64,000 nt of DNA from Streptomyces sp. V3I7 (GTDB taxonomy: Bacteria > Actinomycetota > Actinomycetes > Streptomycetales > Streptomycetaceae). A model generated the notes under the pieces. The model was not told the DNA's origin. It saw only the letters and a program-made list of their open reading frames with translations, and did not search any database. Both the position numbers and the translations under genes were made by a program. Each line of letters begins with the position of its first letter. Within the stretch, counting starts at the first letter, position 1. This document shows positions 25,770 through 33,683 of the stretch, one piece after another. Location: the NCBI RefSeq assembly GCF_030817495.1, contig NZ_JAUSZK010000001.1:5187001-5251000 (forward strand), written 5' to 3'.

Positions 25770-28154
25770 ATGGCAACCTCAGGTGCACCCACCTCAGGGG
25801 CGCGGGACTCTGCCGATATGCGGCTCCGCCGCGGGGCGCGGCCGGCCACAACGCACCCGCAGCCGCCGAACGACAACAACCACCCCCTACGAGTCGCGGT
25901 CATCGGGGGAGGCCCCGGCGGCCTGTACGCGGCGGCGCTGCTGAAGCGCCTGGCCCCCGACCGGCAGGTCACCGTCTGGGAGCGCAACGCCCCAGACGAC
26001 ACCTTCGGCTTCGGCGTCGTCCTCTCCGACGAGACCCTCGGCGGCATCGAGCACGCCGACCCCGTGGTCTACGAAGCCCTGCAAAACGACTTCGTCCGCT
26101 GGGACGACATCGACATCGTGCACCGCGGCGTACGGCACACCTCCGGCGGCCACGGCTTCGCCGCACTCGGCAGAAAACGCCTCCTGGAGATCCTGCACAA
26201 TCGCTGTCGCGACCTGGGCGTTGAACTGCTCTTCCGTACCGAGGTCCCGGACCCGGCAGCACTCACCGCCGAATACGACCTCGTCGTCGCCGCCGACGGG
26301 GTGCACAGCACCACCCGCGAGACCTACGCCCACGCCTTCCGTCCCCAGGTCACCGCCCACCGCTGCCGCTACATCTGGCTCGCCGCCGACTTCGCCTTCG
26401 ACGCCTTCCGCTTCGAGATCGCCGAGACCGAGCACGGCGTGATGCAACTGCACGGCTACCCGTTCTCGGCCGACGCCTCGACGGTCATCATCGAGATGCG
26501 CGAAGAGGTGTGGGAGGCAGCCGGGTTCGCGGAGCTCGACGAGCACGAGTCAATCGAGCGCTGCGCGAAAATCTTCGCGGACGCGCTGCGCGGCCGCCCG
26601 CTGCGCTCCAACAACTCCGCCTGGACGACCTTCCGTACGGTCGTCAACGAGCACTGGTCGCACGGCAACGTCGTCCTGCTCGGCGACGCCGCCCACACCG
26701 CCCACTTCTCCATCGGCTCCGGCACCAAGCTCGCCGTCGAGGACGCCCTCGCCCTGGCCGCCTGCCTGGAGGAACAGCCCACGCTCGCCGAGGCGTTGAC
26801 CGCGTACGAGGCCGAGCGCAGGCCCGTCGTCGCCTCCACCCAGCGCGCGGCCCGCGCCAGCCTGGAGTGGTTCGAGAACCTCGGGCGCTACCTCGGCCAG
26901 CCCTCCCGGCAGTTCGCCTTCAACCTGCTCACCCGCAGCCGCCGCGTCACCCACGACAACCTCCGGCTGCGCGACGCCCACTTCACCGGCGCCGTGGAGC
27001 GCGAGTTCGGCTGCCCGCCCGGGACGCCGCCGATGTTCACGCCGTTCCGGCTGCGCGGCCTCAGCCTGCGCAACAGGGTCGTCGTCTCACCGATGGACAT
27101 GTACTCGGCGACGGACGGCGTCCCCGGCGACTTCCACCTCGTCCACCTCGGCGCCCGCGCCCTCGGCGGCGCCGGGCTGGTGATGACCGAGATGGTGTGC
27201 GTGAGCGAGCAGGGGCGGATCACCCCCGGCTGCGCCGGGCTCTACACCGGACGGCAGTCCGAGGCCTGGCGGCGGATCACCGACTTCGTGCACGCGCAGG
27301 CACCGGGCACCGCGATCGGCGTGCAACTCGGCCACAGCGGGCGCAAGGGCTCGACCAAGCTGATGTGGGAGGGCATCGACGAACCGCTGCCCGACGGCAA
27401 CTGGCCGCTCGTCGCCGCCTCCCCGCTGCCGTACAAGCCGGGCAGTCAGACGCCGCGCGAGCTGTCCCGGGCCGGACTCACCGACCTCCGCGAGCAGTTC
27501 ACCGCCGCCGCCTGGCGTGCCGCCCGCGCGGGCTTCGACCTCCTCGAACTCCACTGCGCGCACGGCTACTTGCTCTCCGGCTTCCTCTCCCCGCTGACCA
27601 ACCTGCGCACCGACGCCTACGGCGGCTCACTGCAGAAGCGGCTCCGCTTCCCGCTCGAAGTCTTCGACGCCGTACGGGCGGTGTGGCCCGAGGAGCGGCC
27701 CATGACCGTCCGCATCTCGGCGACCGACTGGGCCGAGGGCGGCACCTCGGCCGACGAGGCCGTGGAGATCGCCCGCGCCTTCGCCGCGCACGGCGCCGAC
27801 GCCGTCGACGTCTCCACCGGGCAGGTGGTGGCCGACGAGCGGCCGGAGTACGGGCGGTCGTACCAGACGCCGTTCGCCGACCGCATCCGGCACGAGACCG
27901 GCATCCCGGTGATCGCCGTCGGCGCGATCTCCTCCTGGGACGACGTCAACTCCCTGATCCTGGCCGGGCGTACGGACCTGTGCGCCCTCGCCCGCCCGCA
28001 CCTCTACGACCCGCACTGGACGCTGCACGCCGCCGCCGAGCAGGGCTACGACGGTCCGGGCGTCACCTGGCCCGCCCCCTACCGGGCGGGCAGCAGGCCC
28101 CCGCAGACCGGTCGTACGGACGCCCCCAAGCCCCGTTTGTCACTGGGGGCTTGA
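25770..28154 (+). CDS. Bifunctional FAD monooxygenase / OYE-like reductase (2-aminobenzoyl-CoA or salicylyl-CoA type)
   Basis: A 794-residue fusion. Residues about 41-410 are a class A flavin monooxygenase (VAVIGGGPGGLYAA, GDAAHTAHFSIGSG). Residues about 423-780 are an Old-Yellow-Enzyme-like reductase (MFTPFRLRGLSLRNRVVVSPM, QLGHSGRKGST, CAHGYLLSGFLSP). This architecture is known from 2-aminobenzoyl-CoA monooxygenase/reductase and from salicylyl-CoA 5-hydroxylase. With the CoA ligase, acyl-CoA dehydrogenase, hydratase and RidA nearby I favour 2-aminobenzoyl-CoA: monooxygenation and reduction give a non-aromatic enamine. The first ~40 residues look like translated dispersed repeat and are probably not native; ATG 25818 is an alternative start. 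Confidence 0.9.
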   Translation: MATSGAPTSGARDSADMRLRRGARPATTHPQPPNDNNHPLRVAVIGGGPGGLYAAALLKRLAPDRQVTVWERNAPDDTFGFGVVLSDETLGGIEHADPVVYEALQNDFVRWDDIDIVHRGVRHTSGGHGFAALGRKRLLEILHNRCRDLGVELLFRTEVPDPAALTAEYDLVVAADGVHSTTRETYAHAFRPQVTAHRCRYIWLAADFAFDAFRFEIAETEHGVMQLHGYPFSADASTVIIEMREEVWEAAGFAELDEHESIERCAKIFADALRGRPLRSNNSAWTTFRTVVNEHWSHGNVVLLGDAAHTAHFSIGSGTKLAVEDALALAACLEEQPTLAEALTAYEAERRPVVASTQRAARASLEWFENLGRYLGQPSRQFAFNLLTRSRRVTHDNLRLRDAHFTGAVEREFGCPPGTPPMFTPFRLRGLSLRNRVVVSPMDMYSATDGVPGDFHLVHLGARALGGAGLVMTEMVCVSEQGRITPGCAGLYTGRQSEAWRRITDFVHAQAPGTAIGVQLGHSGRKGSTKLMWEGIDEPLPDGNWPLVAASPLPYKPGSQTPRELSRAGLTDLREQFTAAAWRAARAGFDLLELHCAHGYLLSGFLSPLTNLRTDAYGGSLQKRLRFPLEVFDAVRAVWPEERPMTVRISATDWAEGGTSADEAVEIARAFAAHGADAVDVSTGQVVADERPEYGRSYQTPFADRIRHETGIPVIAVGAISSWDDVNSLILAGRTDLCALARPHLYDPHWTLHAAAEQGYDGPGVTWPAPYRAGSRPPQTGRTDAPKPRLSLGA
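25785..25870. repeat. Dispersed Streptomyces intergenic repeat (probable)
   Basis: The stretch containing GGGGCGCGGG, then GATATGCGGCTCCGCCGC and ACGCACCCGCAGCCGCCGAA resembles, from memory, a palindrome-rich element repeated in many Streptomyces genomes, usually outside genes. It sits in frame at the 5' end of the bifunctional oxygenase ORF. Copy number cannot be judged from this window. Confidence 0.55.
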
Positions 28155-28175
28155 GGTCGACCCGGCTTTGCGGGG

Positions 28176-28988
28176 TCACACCCCCGCGAAGCCGGCCCCC
28201 GCGTCGCGCAGGCGCTCGTGCAGCGCCTGGAACACGGCCGCCGAGCGGGCGCCGGGCCAGTCGGCGGGCAGCAGGCTCGCCGGAAGACCGGGATCCACGT
28301 AGGGGAGATGGCGCCAGGAGTCCAGGGCGAGGAGGTAGTCGCGGTACGCCTCCTCGGGCGGCGTGTCCGTACGCCGCTGCCAGCGCTCCAGCACCGGCGC
28401 CCGCACCTGGAGGAACGCCTCGTGCGCCTTGGCGATGGCGGCCAGGTCCCACCAGCGGGCGACCGCCTCCGCGGTGGGCGTGAAGCCGAGGTGCTCGCCG
28501 CGGAAGAGGTCCACGTACGGGGCGAGACCGAGCCGCTGAAGCGTGTGCCGGGTCTCCTCGTACAGCCGGGCCGGGGCGATCCACACCCCCGGCGTCGCGG
28601 TGCCGAAGCCCAGCGCCGCCAGCCGCGAGCGCAGCACGTGCCGCTTCTGCCGCTGCGACTCGGGCACCGAGAACACGGCGAGCACCCAGCCCTCGTCGGC
28701 CGGGGCAGCGGCGGCGTAGATGCGGCGGTCGCCGTCCTCCAGCAACTGCCTTGCCTCGGCGGAGAGTTCGTAGCCGGCGGTGCCCTGCGTGGTACGGGCC
28801 GGGAGCATCAGTCCGCGGCGCTTGAGACGGGACACCGACGAGCGCACGGACGGCGCGTCCACGCCGACGGCGGCCAGGAGCCGGATCAGCTCGGCGACGG
28901 GCACCGGGCCGGGCACGAAGCGGCCGTACGCGCCGTAGAGCGTGACGATGAGGGAACGGGGAGTGTGCTGCTCGGACACGTTGATCAT
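28176..28988 (-). CDS. PaaX-family transcriptional repressor
   Basis: A 270-residue regulator. It has an N-terminal winged helix (RSLIVTLYGAYGRF, SVRSSVSRLKRRGLM), a central domain (WVLAVFSVPESQRQKRHVLRSRL) and a C-terminal PaaX domain (DSWRHLPYVDPGLP). PaaX repressors respond to aryl-CoA thioesters such as phenylacetyl-CoA. It follows the CoA ligase gene by 15 bp on the same strand and converges on the bifunctional oxygenase, so it very likely senses the aryl-CoA made by the ligase and controls this cluster. ATG 28988 has no clear Shine-Dalgarno; GTG 28979 is an alternative. Confidence 0.93.
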   Translation of the reverse strand: MINVSEQHTPRSLIVTLYGAYGRFVPGPVPVAELIRLLAAVGVDAPSVRSSVSRLKRRGLMLPARTTQGTAGYELSAEARQLLEDGDRRIYAAAAPADEGWVLAVFSVPESQRQKRHVLRSRLAALGFGTATPGVWIAPARLYEETRHTLQRLGLAPYVDLFRGEHLGFTPTAEAVARWWDLAAIAKAHEAFLQVRAPVLERWQRRTDTPPEEAYRDYLLALDSWRHLPYVDPGLPASLLPADWPGARSAAVFQALHERLRDAGAGFAGV

Positions 28989-29003
28989 TTTAGGGCGTCG
29001 GTA

Positions 29004-30614
29004 TCACTGCTGGTCACCATCACCGCTGGTCGTCGCCGGTGTGCGCAGGCGGAACCGCTGGAGCTTGCCGGTCGCCGTGCGCGGCAGCGCGTCCAGGACG
29101 ACGATCTCGCGCGGGCACTTGTACGGCGCCAGCTCGGACCTGACGAAGGCGCGCAACGCCCCGGTGTCCGGCCGCACGCCGTCCCGCAGGACGACGTACG
29201 CGATCACCACATGACCGCGGGCCTCGTCGGGCCGCCCGATCACCGCCGCCTCGACCACGTCTGGATGACGCAGGAGGGCGTCCTCCACCTCGGGGCCCGC
29301 GATGTTGTACCCGGCCGAGATGATCATGTCGTCGGCGCGGGCGACGTGGCGGAAGTAGCCGTCGGGCTCGCGCACGTAGGTGTCGCCGGTGATGTTCCAC
29401 CCGTCCCGCACGTACTCCCGCTGCCGCGGGTCGCCCAGATAGCGGCAGCCGACCGGCCCGCGCACGGCCAGCAGCCCCGGCTCGCCGTCCGGCACGGGAT
29501 TGCCGAGCGCGTCCTGCACGCGCGCCTGCCAGCCGGGCACGGCGACGCCCGTCGTCCCGGGCCTGATGTGCTCGTCGGCGGCGGAGATGAAGATGTGCAG
29601 CAGCTCGGTGGCGCCGATGCCGTTGATGATGCCGAGCCCGGTGCGCGCGTGCCAGGCGCGCCAGGTGGCCTCGGGCAGGTTCTCGCCGGCGGACACACAG
29701 CGCCTGAGGGAGGAGGCGTCGTGGCCGTCGAGCCCGTCGAGCATCGCGCGGTACGCCGTCGGCGCGGTGAACAGCACCGACACCCGGTGTTCGGCGATCG
29801 CGGGCAACAGGTGTCGCGGGCTTGCCTGTTCGAGCAGCAGGGAGCTGGCGCCGACCCGCATCGGGAACACGACGAGCCCGCCGAGGCCGAAGGTGAAGCC
29901 GAGCGGCGGACTCCCCGTGAAGACGTCGTCGGCGTGCGGTCTGAGTACGTGCTTCGAGAAGGTGTCCGCGATGGCGAGCACGTCCCGGTGGAAGTGCATG
30001 CACCCCTTCGGCCGTCCGGTCGTGCCGGAGGTGAACGCGATCAGCGCCACGTCGTCGGCCGCGGTGTCCACGGCGGTGTACGGGTCCTCGGGCGCCGGAC
30101 GGCTGAGCAGGTCGTCGTCGGCCTCGCCGCCGTACGTCGTGATGCGCAGCCCCGGGACCTGCGCCTTGACGAGGTCGTCGACGGCCCGGACGTCGCACAG
30201 CGCGTGCTCCACCCGGGCGATCTCGCACACGGTGGCCAGCTCGTGCGGCCGCTGCTGGGCCAGCACGGTGACGGCGACCGCGCCCGCCTTCAGCACCGCC
30301 AGCCAGCAGGCCGCGAGCCAGGGCGTCGTCGGGCCGCGCAGCAGGACCCGGTTGCCGGGGACAACGCCGAGTTCGCCGGTGAGGACGTGCGCGATGCGGT
30401 CGACGCGGACGCGCAGCTCGCCGTACGTCCACGACGGGGCGCCGGGGGAGTGGAACACCGGCCGGTCGGGGGCGGCGTGGTCCAGGAGTTCCGCCGCGCA
30501 GTTGAGCCGGTCGGGGTAGCCGAGCTCCGGCAGCGTGAAGCTGAGTTCGGGCCACTGGTCCGGGGGCGGGAGGTGGTCGCGCGCGAAGGTGTCGACGTGG
30601 GCCGAGACGTTCAT
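29004..30614 (-). CDS. Aryl-CoA ligase (benzoate/2-aminobenzoate-CoA ligase type)
   Basis: A 536-residue ANL-superfamily adenylating enzyme: P-loop-like FTSGTTGRPKG, A5-type GIGATELLHIF, GDTYVREPDG, and the C-terminal Lys in PRTATGKLQRF. The GATELLHIF stretch and overall length match benzoate-CoA-ligase-like enzymes rather than long-chain ligases. It would activate the aromatic acid with ATP and CoA. Start ATG 30614 begins NVSAHVDTFARDHLPPP; upstream in-frame codons look non-coding. It is first in a minus-strand unit with the PaaX regulator and divergent from the acyl-CoA dehydrogenase. Confidence 0.92.
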   Translation of the reverse strand: MNVSAHVDTFARDHLPPPDQWPELSFTLPELGYPDRLNCAAELLDHAAPDRPVFHSPGAPSWTYGELRVRVDRIAHVLTGELGVVPGNRVLLRGPTTPWLAACWLAVLKAGAVAVTVLAQQRPHELATVCEIARVEHALCDVRAVDDLVKAQVPGLRITTYGGEADDDLLSRPAPEDPYTAVDTAADDVALIAFTSGTTGRPKGCMHFHRDVLAIADTFSKHVLRPHADDVFTGSPPLGFTFGLGGLVVFPMRVGASSLLLEQASPRHLLPAIAEHRVSVLFTAPTAYRAMLDGLDGHDASSLRRCVSAGENLPEATWRAWHARTGLGIINGIGATELLHIFISAADEHIRPGTTGVAVPGWQARVQDALGNPVPDGEPGLLAVRGPVGCRYLGDPRQREYVRDGWNITGDTYVREPDGYFRHVARADDMIISAGYNIAGPEVEDALLRHPDVVEAAVIGRPDEARGHVVIAYVVLRDGVRPDTGALRAFVRSELAPYKCPREIVVLDALPRTATGKLQRFRLRTPATTSGDGDQQ

Positions 30615-30807
30615 GGCGGTTCGCCCCCTGCCTGATGGGCTCGTGCCTGCTGGCTCGTGGTGGGCTGGGCTGGGCTGGGCTCGCGGTTCGCATCGGGAGC
30701 GTATCGTGTTGGTGACGACAGTCAACAGGGCGCGATATCGTCCCTACGGGATCGTCGGGACGGGAACGTCGAGCGTGGACGACCCGTCGTGGAGGGAGGA
30801 ACGGCAC
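30615..30807. promoter_or_regulatory. Divergent promoter region of the aryl-CoA cluster
   Basis: 193 bp between the ligase and acyl-CoA dehydrogenase genes. It contains four TGGGC-type tandem words at about 30662-30680 and a loose TATCG/CGATA pair around 30704-30739. It is the likeliest PaaX target, but no site close to the known PaaX consensus was found. Confidence 0.45.
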
Positions 30808-31947
30808 GTGCCCGCATTCTCACTCGAACCGGAACAGACCGCCTGGTGCGCCGAGCTACGCACCCTCGCCGCCGAACGGCTGCGCCCGCTCGCCGAGAAG
30901 GGCGAGCCCGGCCACGTCAACCGGGCCCTCGTCGTCGAACTCGGCCAACTCGGGCTGCTGTCCCGGCTGTTCACCTCCGGGGCCCTCGACCTCTGTCTGA
31001 TGCGGGAGTCCCTGGCCCACGCCTGCACGGAGGCCGAGACCGCCCTCGCCCTCCAGGGCCTGGGCGCCCATCCGGTCCATGCCCACGGAACCCCGGCCCA
31101 ACGCGCCCACTGGATCCCCCGCGTGTCCGACGGCACGGCGGTGGCCGCCTTCGCGCTGAGCGAGCCGGGGGCGGGCTCGGACGCGGCGGCGCTGGAGCTG
31201 CGGGCGGAGCCGGACGGGTCCCGGGGCTGGCGGCTCACCGGGGAGAAGTGCTGGATCTCCAACGCCCCCGAGGCCGACTTCTACACGGTGTTCGCCCGCA
31301 CCACCCCCGGCGCCGGCGCCCGCGGGGTGACCGCCTTCCTCGTCCCCGCCGACCGCCCCGGCCTCACCGGAACCGCCCTGGAGATGCTCTCCCCGCACCC
31401 CATCGGCAGCCTGCGCTTCGACGCCGTCCCCGTGGCCGACGACGACGTGCTCGGCGAGGTGGACCGGGGGTTCCGCGTCGCGATGGGCACGCTCAACCTC
31501 TTCCGTCCGAGCGTCGGCGCCTTCGCGGTCGGCATGGCCCAGGCGGCCCTGGACGCCACGCTCGCGCACACGGGTGAACGGGACGCGTTCGGAGGCAAGT
31601 TACGGGACCTCCAGGCCGTCGCCCACCAGGTCGCCGAGATGGCCCTGCGTACGGACGCGGCCCGCCTGATGGTGTACGCGGCGGCGTCGGCGTACGACCG
31701 GGGCGCCCCGGACGTCCCCAAGCGCGCCGCGATGGCGAAGCTGCTCGCCACCGAGACCGCCCAGTACGTCGTCGACGCGGCCGTCCAGCTGCACGGCGCC
31801 CGCGCCCTGCGCCGCGGCCACCTCCTCGAACACCTCTACCGCGAGGTGCGCGCCCCGCGCGTGTACGAGGGCGCCAGCGAGGTCCAACGCGGCATCATCG
31901 CCAAGGAGTTGTACGCCACCCCGCACCCCACCCCGGAGGTTCCGTGA
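30808..31947 (+). CDS. Acyl-CoA dehydrogenase
   Basis: A 379-residue flavoenzyme: FAD-contacting SEPGAGSDAAA, GEKCWISNAPEADF, and the C-terminal catalytic-base region VYEGASEVQRGII with Glu in YEGASE. GTG 30808 follows a strong GGAGGGAGGA at 7 bp. The stop overlaps the RidA start by 4 bp. In this cluster it probably oxidises an alicyclic acyl-CoA formed after ring reduction. Electron acceptor ETF is elsewhere. Confidence 0.92.
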   Translation: MPAFSLEPEQTAWCAELRTLAAERLRPLAEKGEPGHVNRALVVELGQLGLLSRLFTSGALDLCLMRESLAHACTEAETALALQGLGAHPVHAHGTPAQRAHWIPRVSDGTAVAAFALSEPGAGSDAAALELRAEPDGSRGWRLTGEKCWISNAPEADFYTVFARTTPGAGARGVTAFLVPADRPGLTGTALEMLSPHPIGSLRFDAVPVADDDVLGEVDRGFRVAMGTLNLFRPSVGAFAVGMAQAALDATLAHTGERDAFGGKLRDLQAVAHQVAEMALRTDAARLMVYAAASAYDRGAPDVPKRAAMAKLLATETAQYVVDAAVQLHGARALRRGHLLEHLYREVRAPRVYEGASEVQRGIIAKELYATPHPTPEVP

Positions 31948-32342
31948 CGACCGAGCGACTGAACCCGCCGGACCTCTCCCCGCCCCGCGGCTTCTCCCAC
32001 GCCGTCGTCGCCACCGGCACCCGGCTGGTCTTCCTGGCGGGCCAGACCGCCCTTGACACCGACGGCAAGATCGAGGGCGACGGCCTGCCCGAGCAGTTCG
32101 AGAAGGCGCTCACCAACCTCCTCACCGCCCTGCACGCCTCCGGCGCCGCCCCCGCCGACCTCGCCCGCGTCACCGTCTACGCCACCGATGTCGCCGACTA
32201 CCGGGCCCACGCCGCCGAACTCGGCCGTATCTGGCGGCGGCTGGCGGGCCAGGACTATCCGGCGATGGCGGTCGTGGAGGTCGTACGCCTGTGGGACGAG
32301 CAGGCGCTGGTGGAGATCGACGGCTTCGCTGTGCTGCCGTAG
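31944..32342 (+). CDS. RidA-family enamine/imine deaminase
   Basis: A 132-residue protein of the RidA/YjgF fold (VFLAGQTALDTDGKIEG, NLLTALHASGAAPADLARVTVY, VVEVVRLWDEQALVEIDG). Usually RidA has a catalytic Arg near position 105; VEVVRLWDEQALVEID has it as Arg in VVRL. It hydrolyses reactive enamines and imines, releasing ammonia. Its translation is coupled to the acyl-CoA dehydrogenase, which suggests the pathway makes an enamine, as the 2-aminobenzoyl-CoA route does. Confidence 0.88.
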   Translation: MTTERLNPPDLSPPRGFSHAVVATGTRLVFLAGQTALDTDGKIEGDGLPEQFEKALTNLLTALHASGAAPADLARVTVYATDVADYRAHAAELGRIWRRLAGQDYPAMAVVEVVRLWDEQALVEIDGFAVLP

Positions 32343-32418
32343 CGCCGTGTACGGCGACGGTGGTCGGCGGCGCGTGCGGGATTCCAGGGGTGCGCGTGAT
32401 GTGCCGCCAATGGGGTGA

Positions 32419-32928
<510 letters not shown>

Positions 32929-32937
32929 GCGCACCCG

Positions 32938-32976
32938 TCCCAAGTACGTCTCCCAAGTACGTCTCCCAAGTACGCC
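32938..32976. repeat. Three 13-bp tandem copies (TCCCAAGTACGTC)
   Basis: Direct triplicate of TCCCAAGTACG(TC) just before the bidirectional terminator. The last copy diverges after TACG. Confidence 0.8.
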
Positions 32977-32979
32977 GAA

Positions 32980-33019
32980 GGGGGCGGGAGTCGGGGTCGT
33001 TCACCCCACTCCCGCCCCC
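32980..33019. terminator. Bidirectional terminator hairpin
   Basis: A GC-rich stem of 17 paired bases with one bulge (GGGGGCGGGAGT-c-GGGGT / ACCCC-a-CTCCCGCCCCC pattern) and a 5-base loop, between two convergent genes. No U-tract, as usual in this genus. Confidence 0.8.
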
Positions 33020-33038
33020 TCGGCATGTCCGCGAGCGC

Positions 33039-33437
33039 TCAGGCGCCGTGCATCATCGTGTCGTCCGTGCAGGCGAGGTGGACCGTCAGGTCGGCCGGGC
33101 CCGAGCGGTGGTGGCGGTAGCGCCACACCTGGGCCTTGCGCACGGTGACGATCCAGCCGGTGGCATGGTCGTTCGGGCGGCTCTCGAGCACGTCGGCCGG
33201 CTCCGTCGAAAGGCGCGTGCCGCTCGCGGCGGTGAGCGTGAAGCCGCCGCTGTAGATGTGCTGCATGGACGGGCAGAACACCTCGTGCGGCCGGCCGTCG
33301 GCACCCCCGCGGATCAACTTCGAGAGGTGGCGCGGCGGTTGGGGCGGGTCCGCCAGGGCCGCGGCCGGCGCGACGGCGCAGCCGAGCAGGGCCGTCGCGG
33401 CCACGGTCGCGGTGAGGACGGTACGTGCGGTGGGCAT
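33039..33437 (-). CDS. Small secreted protein, unknown
   Basis: A 132-residue protein with a signal peptide (PTARTVLTATVAATALLG, cleavage about ALA-DPP) and a mature part with two Cys (FCPSM and HLACTDD), probably disulphide-bonded outside the cell. It contains VWRYRHHRSGPADLTVHL and resembles the convergent DUF6299-like protein only in architecture. ATG 33437 fits the signal peptide; a longer form from 33521 lacks one. Confidence 0.75.
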   Translation of the reverse strand: MPTARTVLTATVAATALLGCAVAPAAALADPPQPPRHLSKLIRGGADGRPHEVFCPSMQHIYSGGFTLTAASGTRLSTEPADVLESRPNDHATGWIVTVRKAQVWRYRHHRSGPADLTVHLACTDDTMMHGA

Positions 33438-33683
33438 GAAGACGCTCCACTCCTCAAAGGGGGCAGGGGGACTGGTCGCGACCATTGCAGCCGTCGCGGT
33501 GATCGTGCCTCCGGCGAACACGCAGCGTTACACCCCATCGGGGCAAAACAGTCCGCCTTTCGAGCAAACGGTCCATATTGGCTACGCTCCGTGATTAACT
33601 GACGCCGTTCCGTCACTCTCCGTGGTTGTTCCGCTCCGGCACGCGCCGGCCGGGGCACCCGCGTGTCTCCATGAGGAGTCCCC

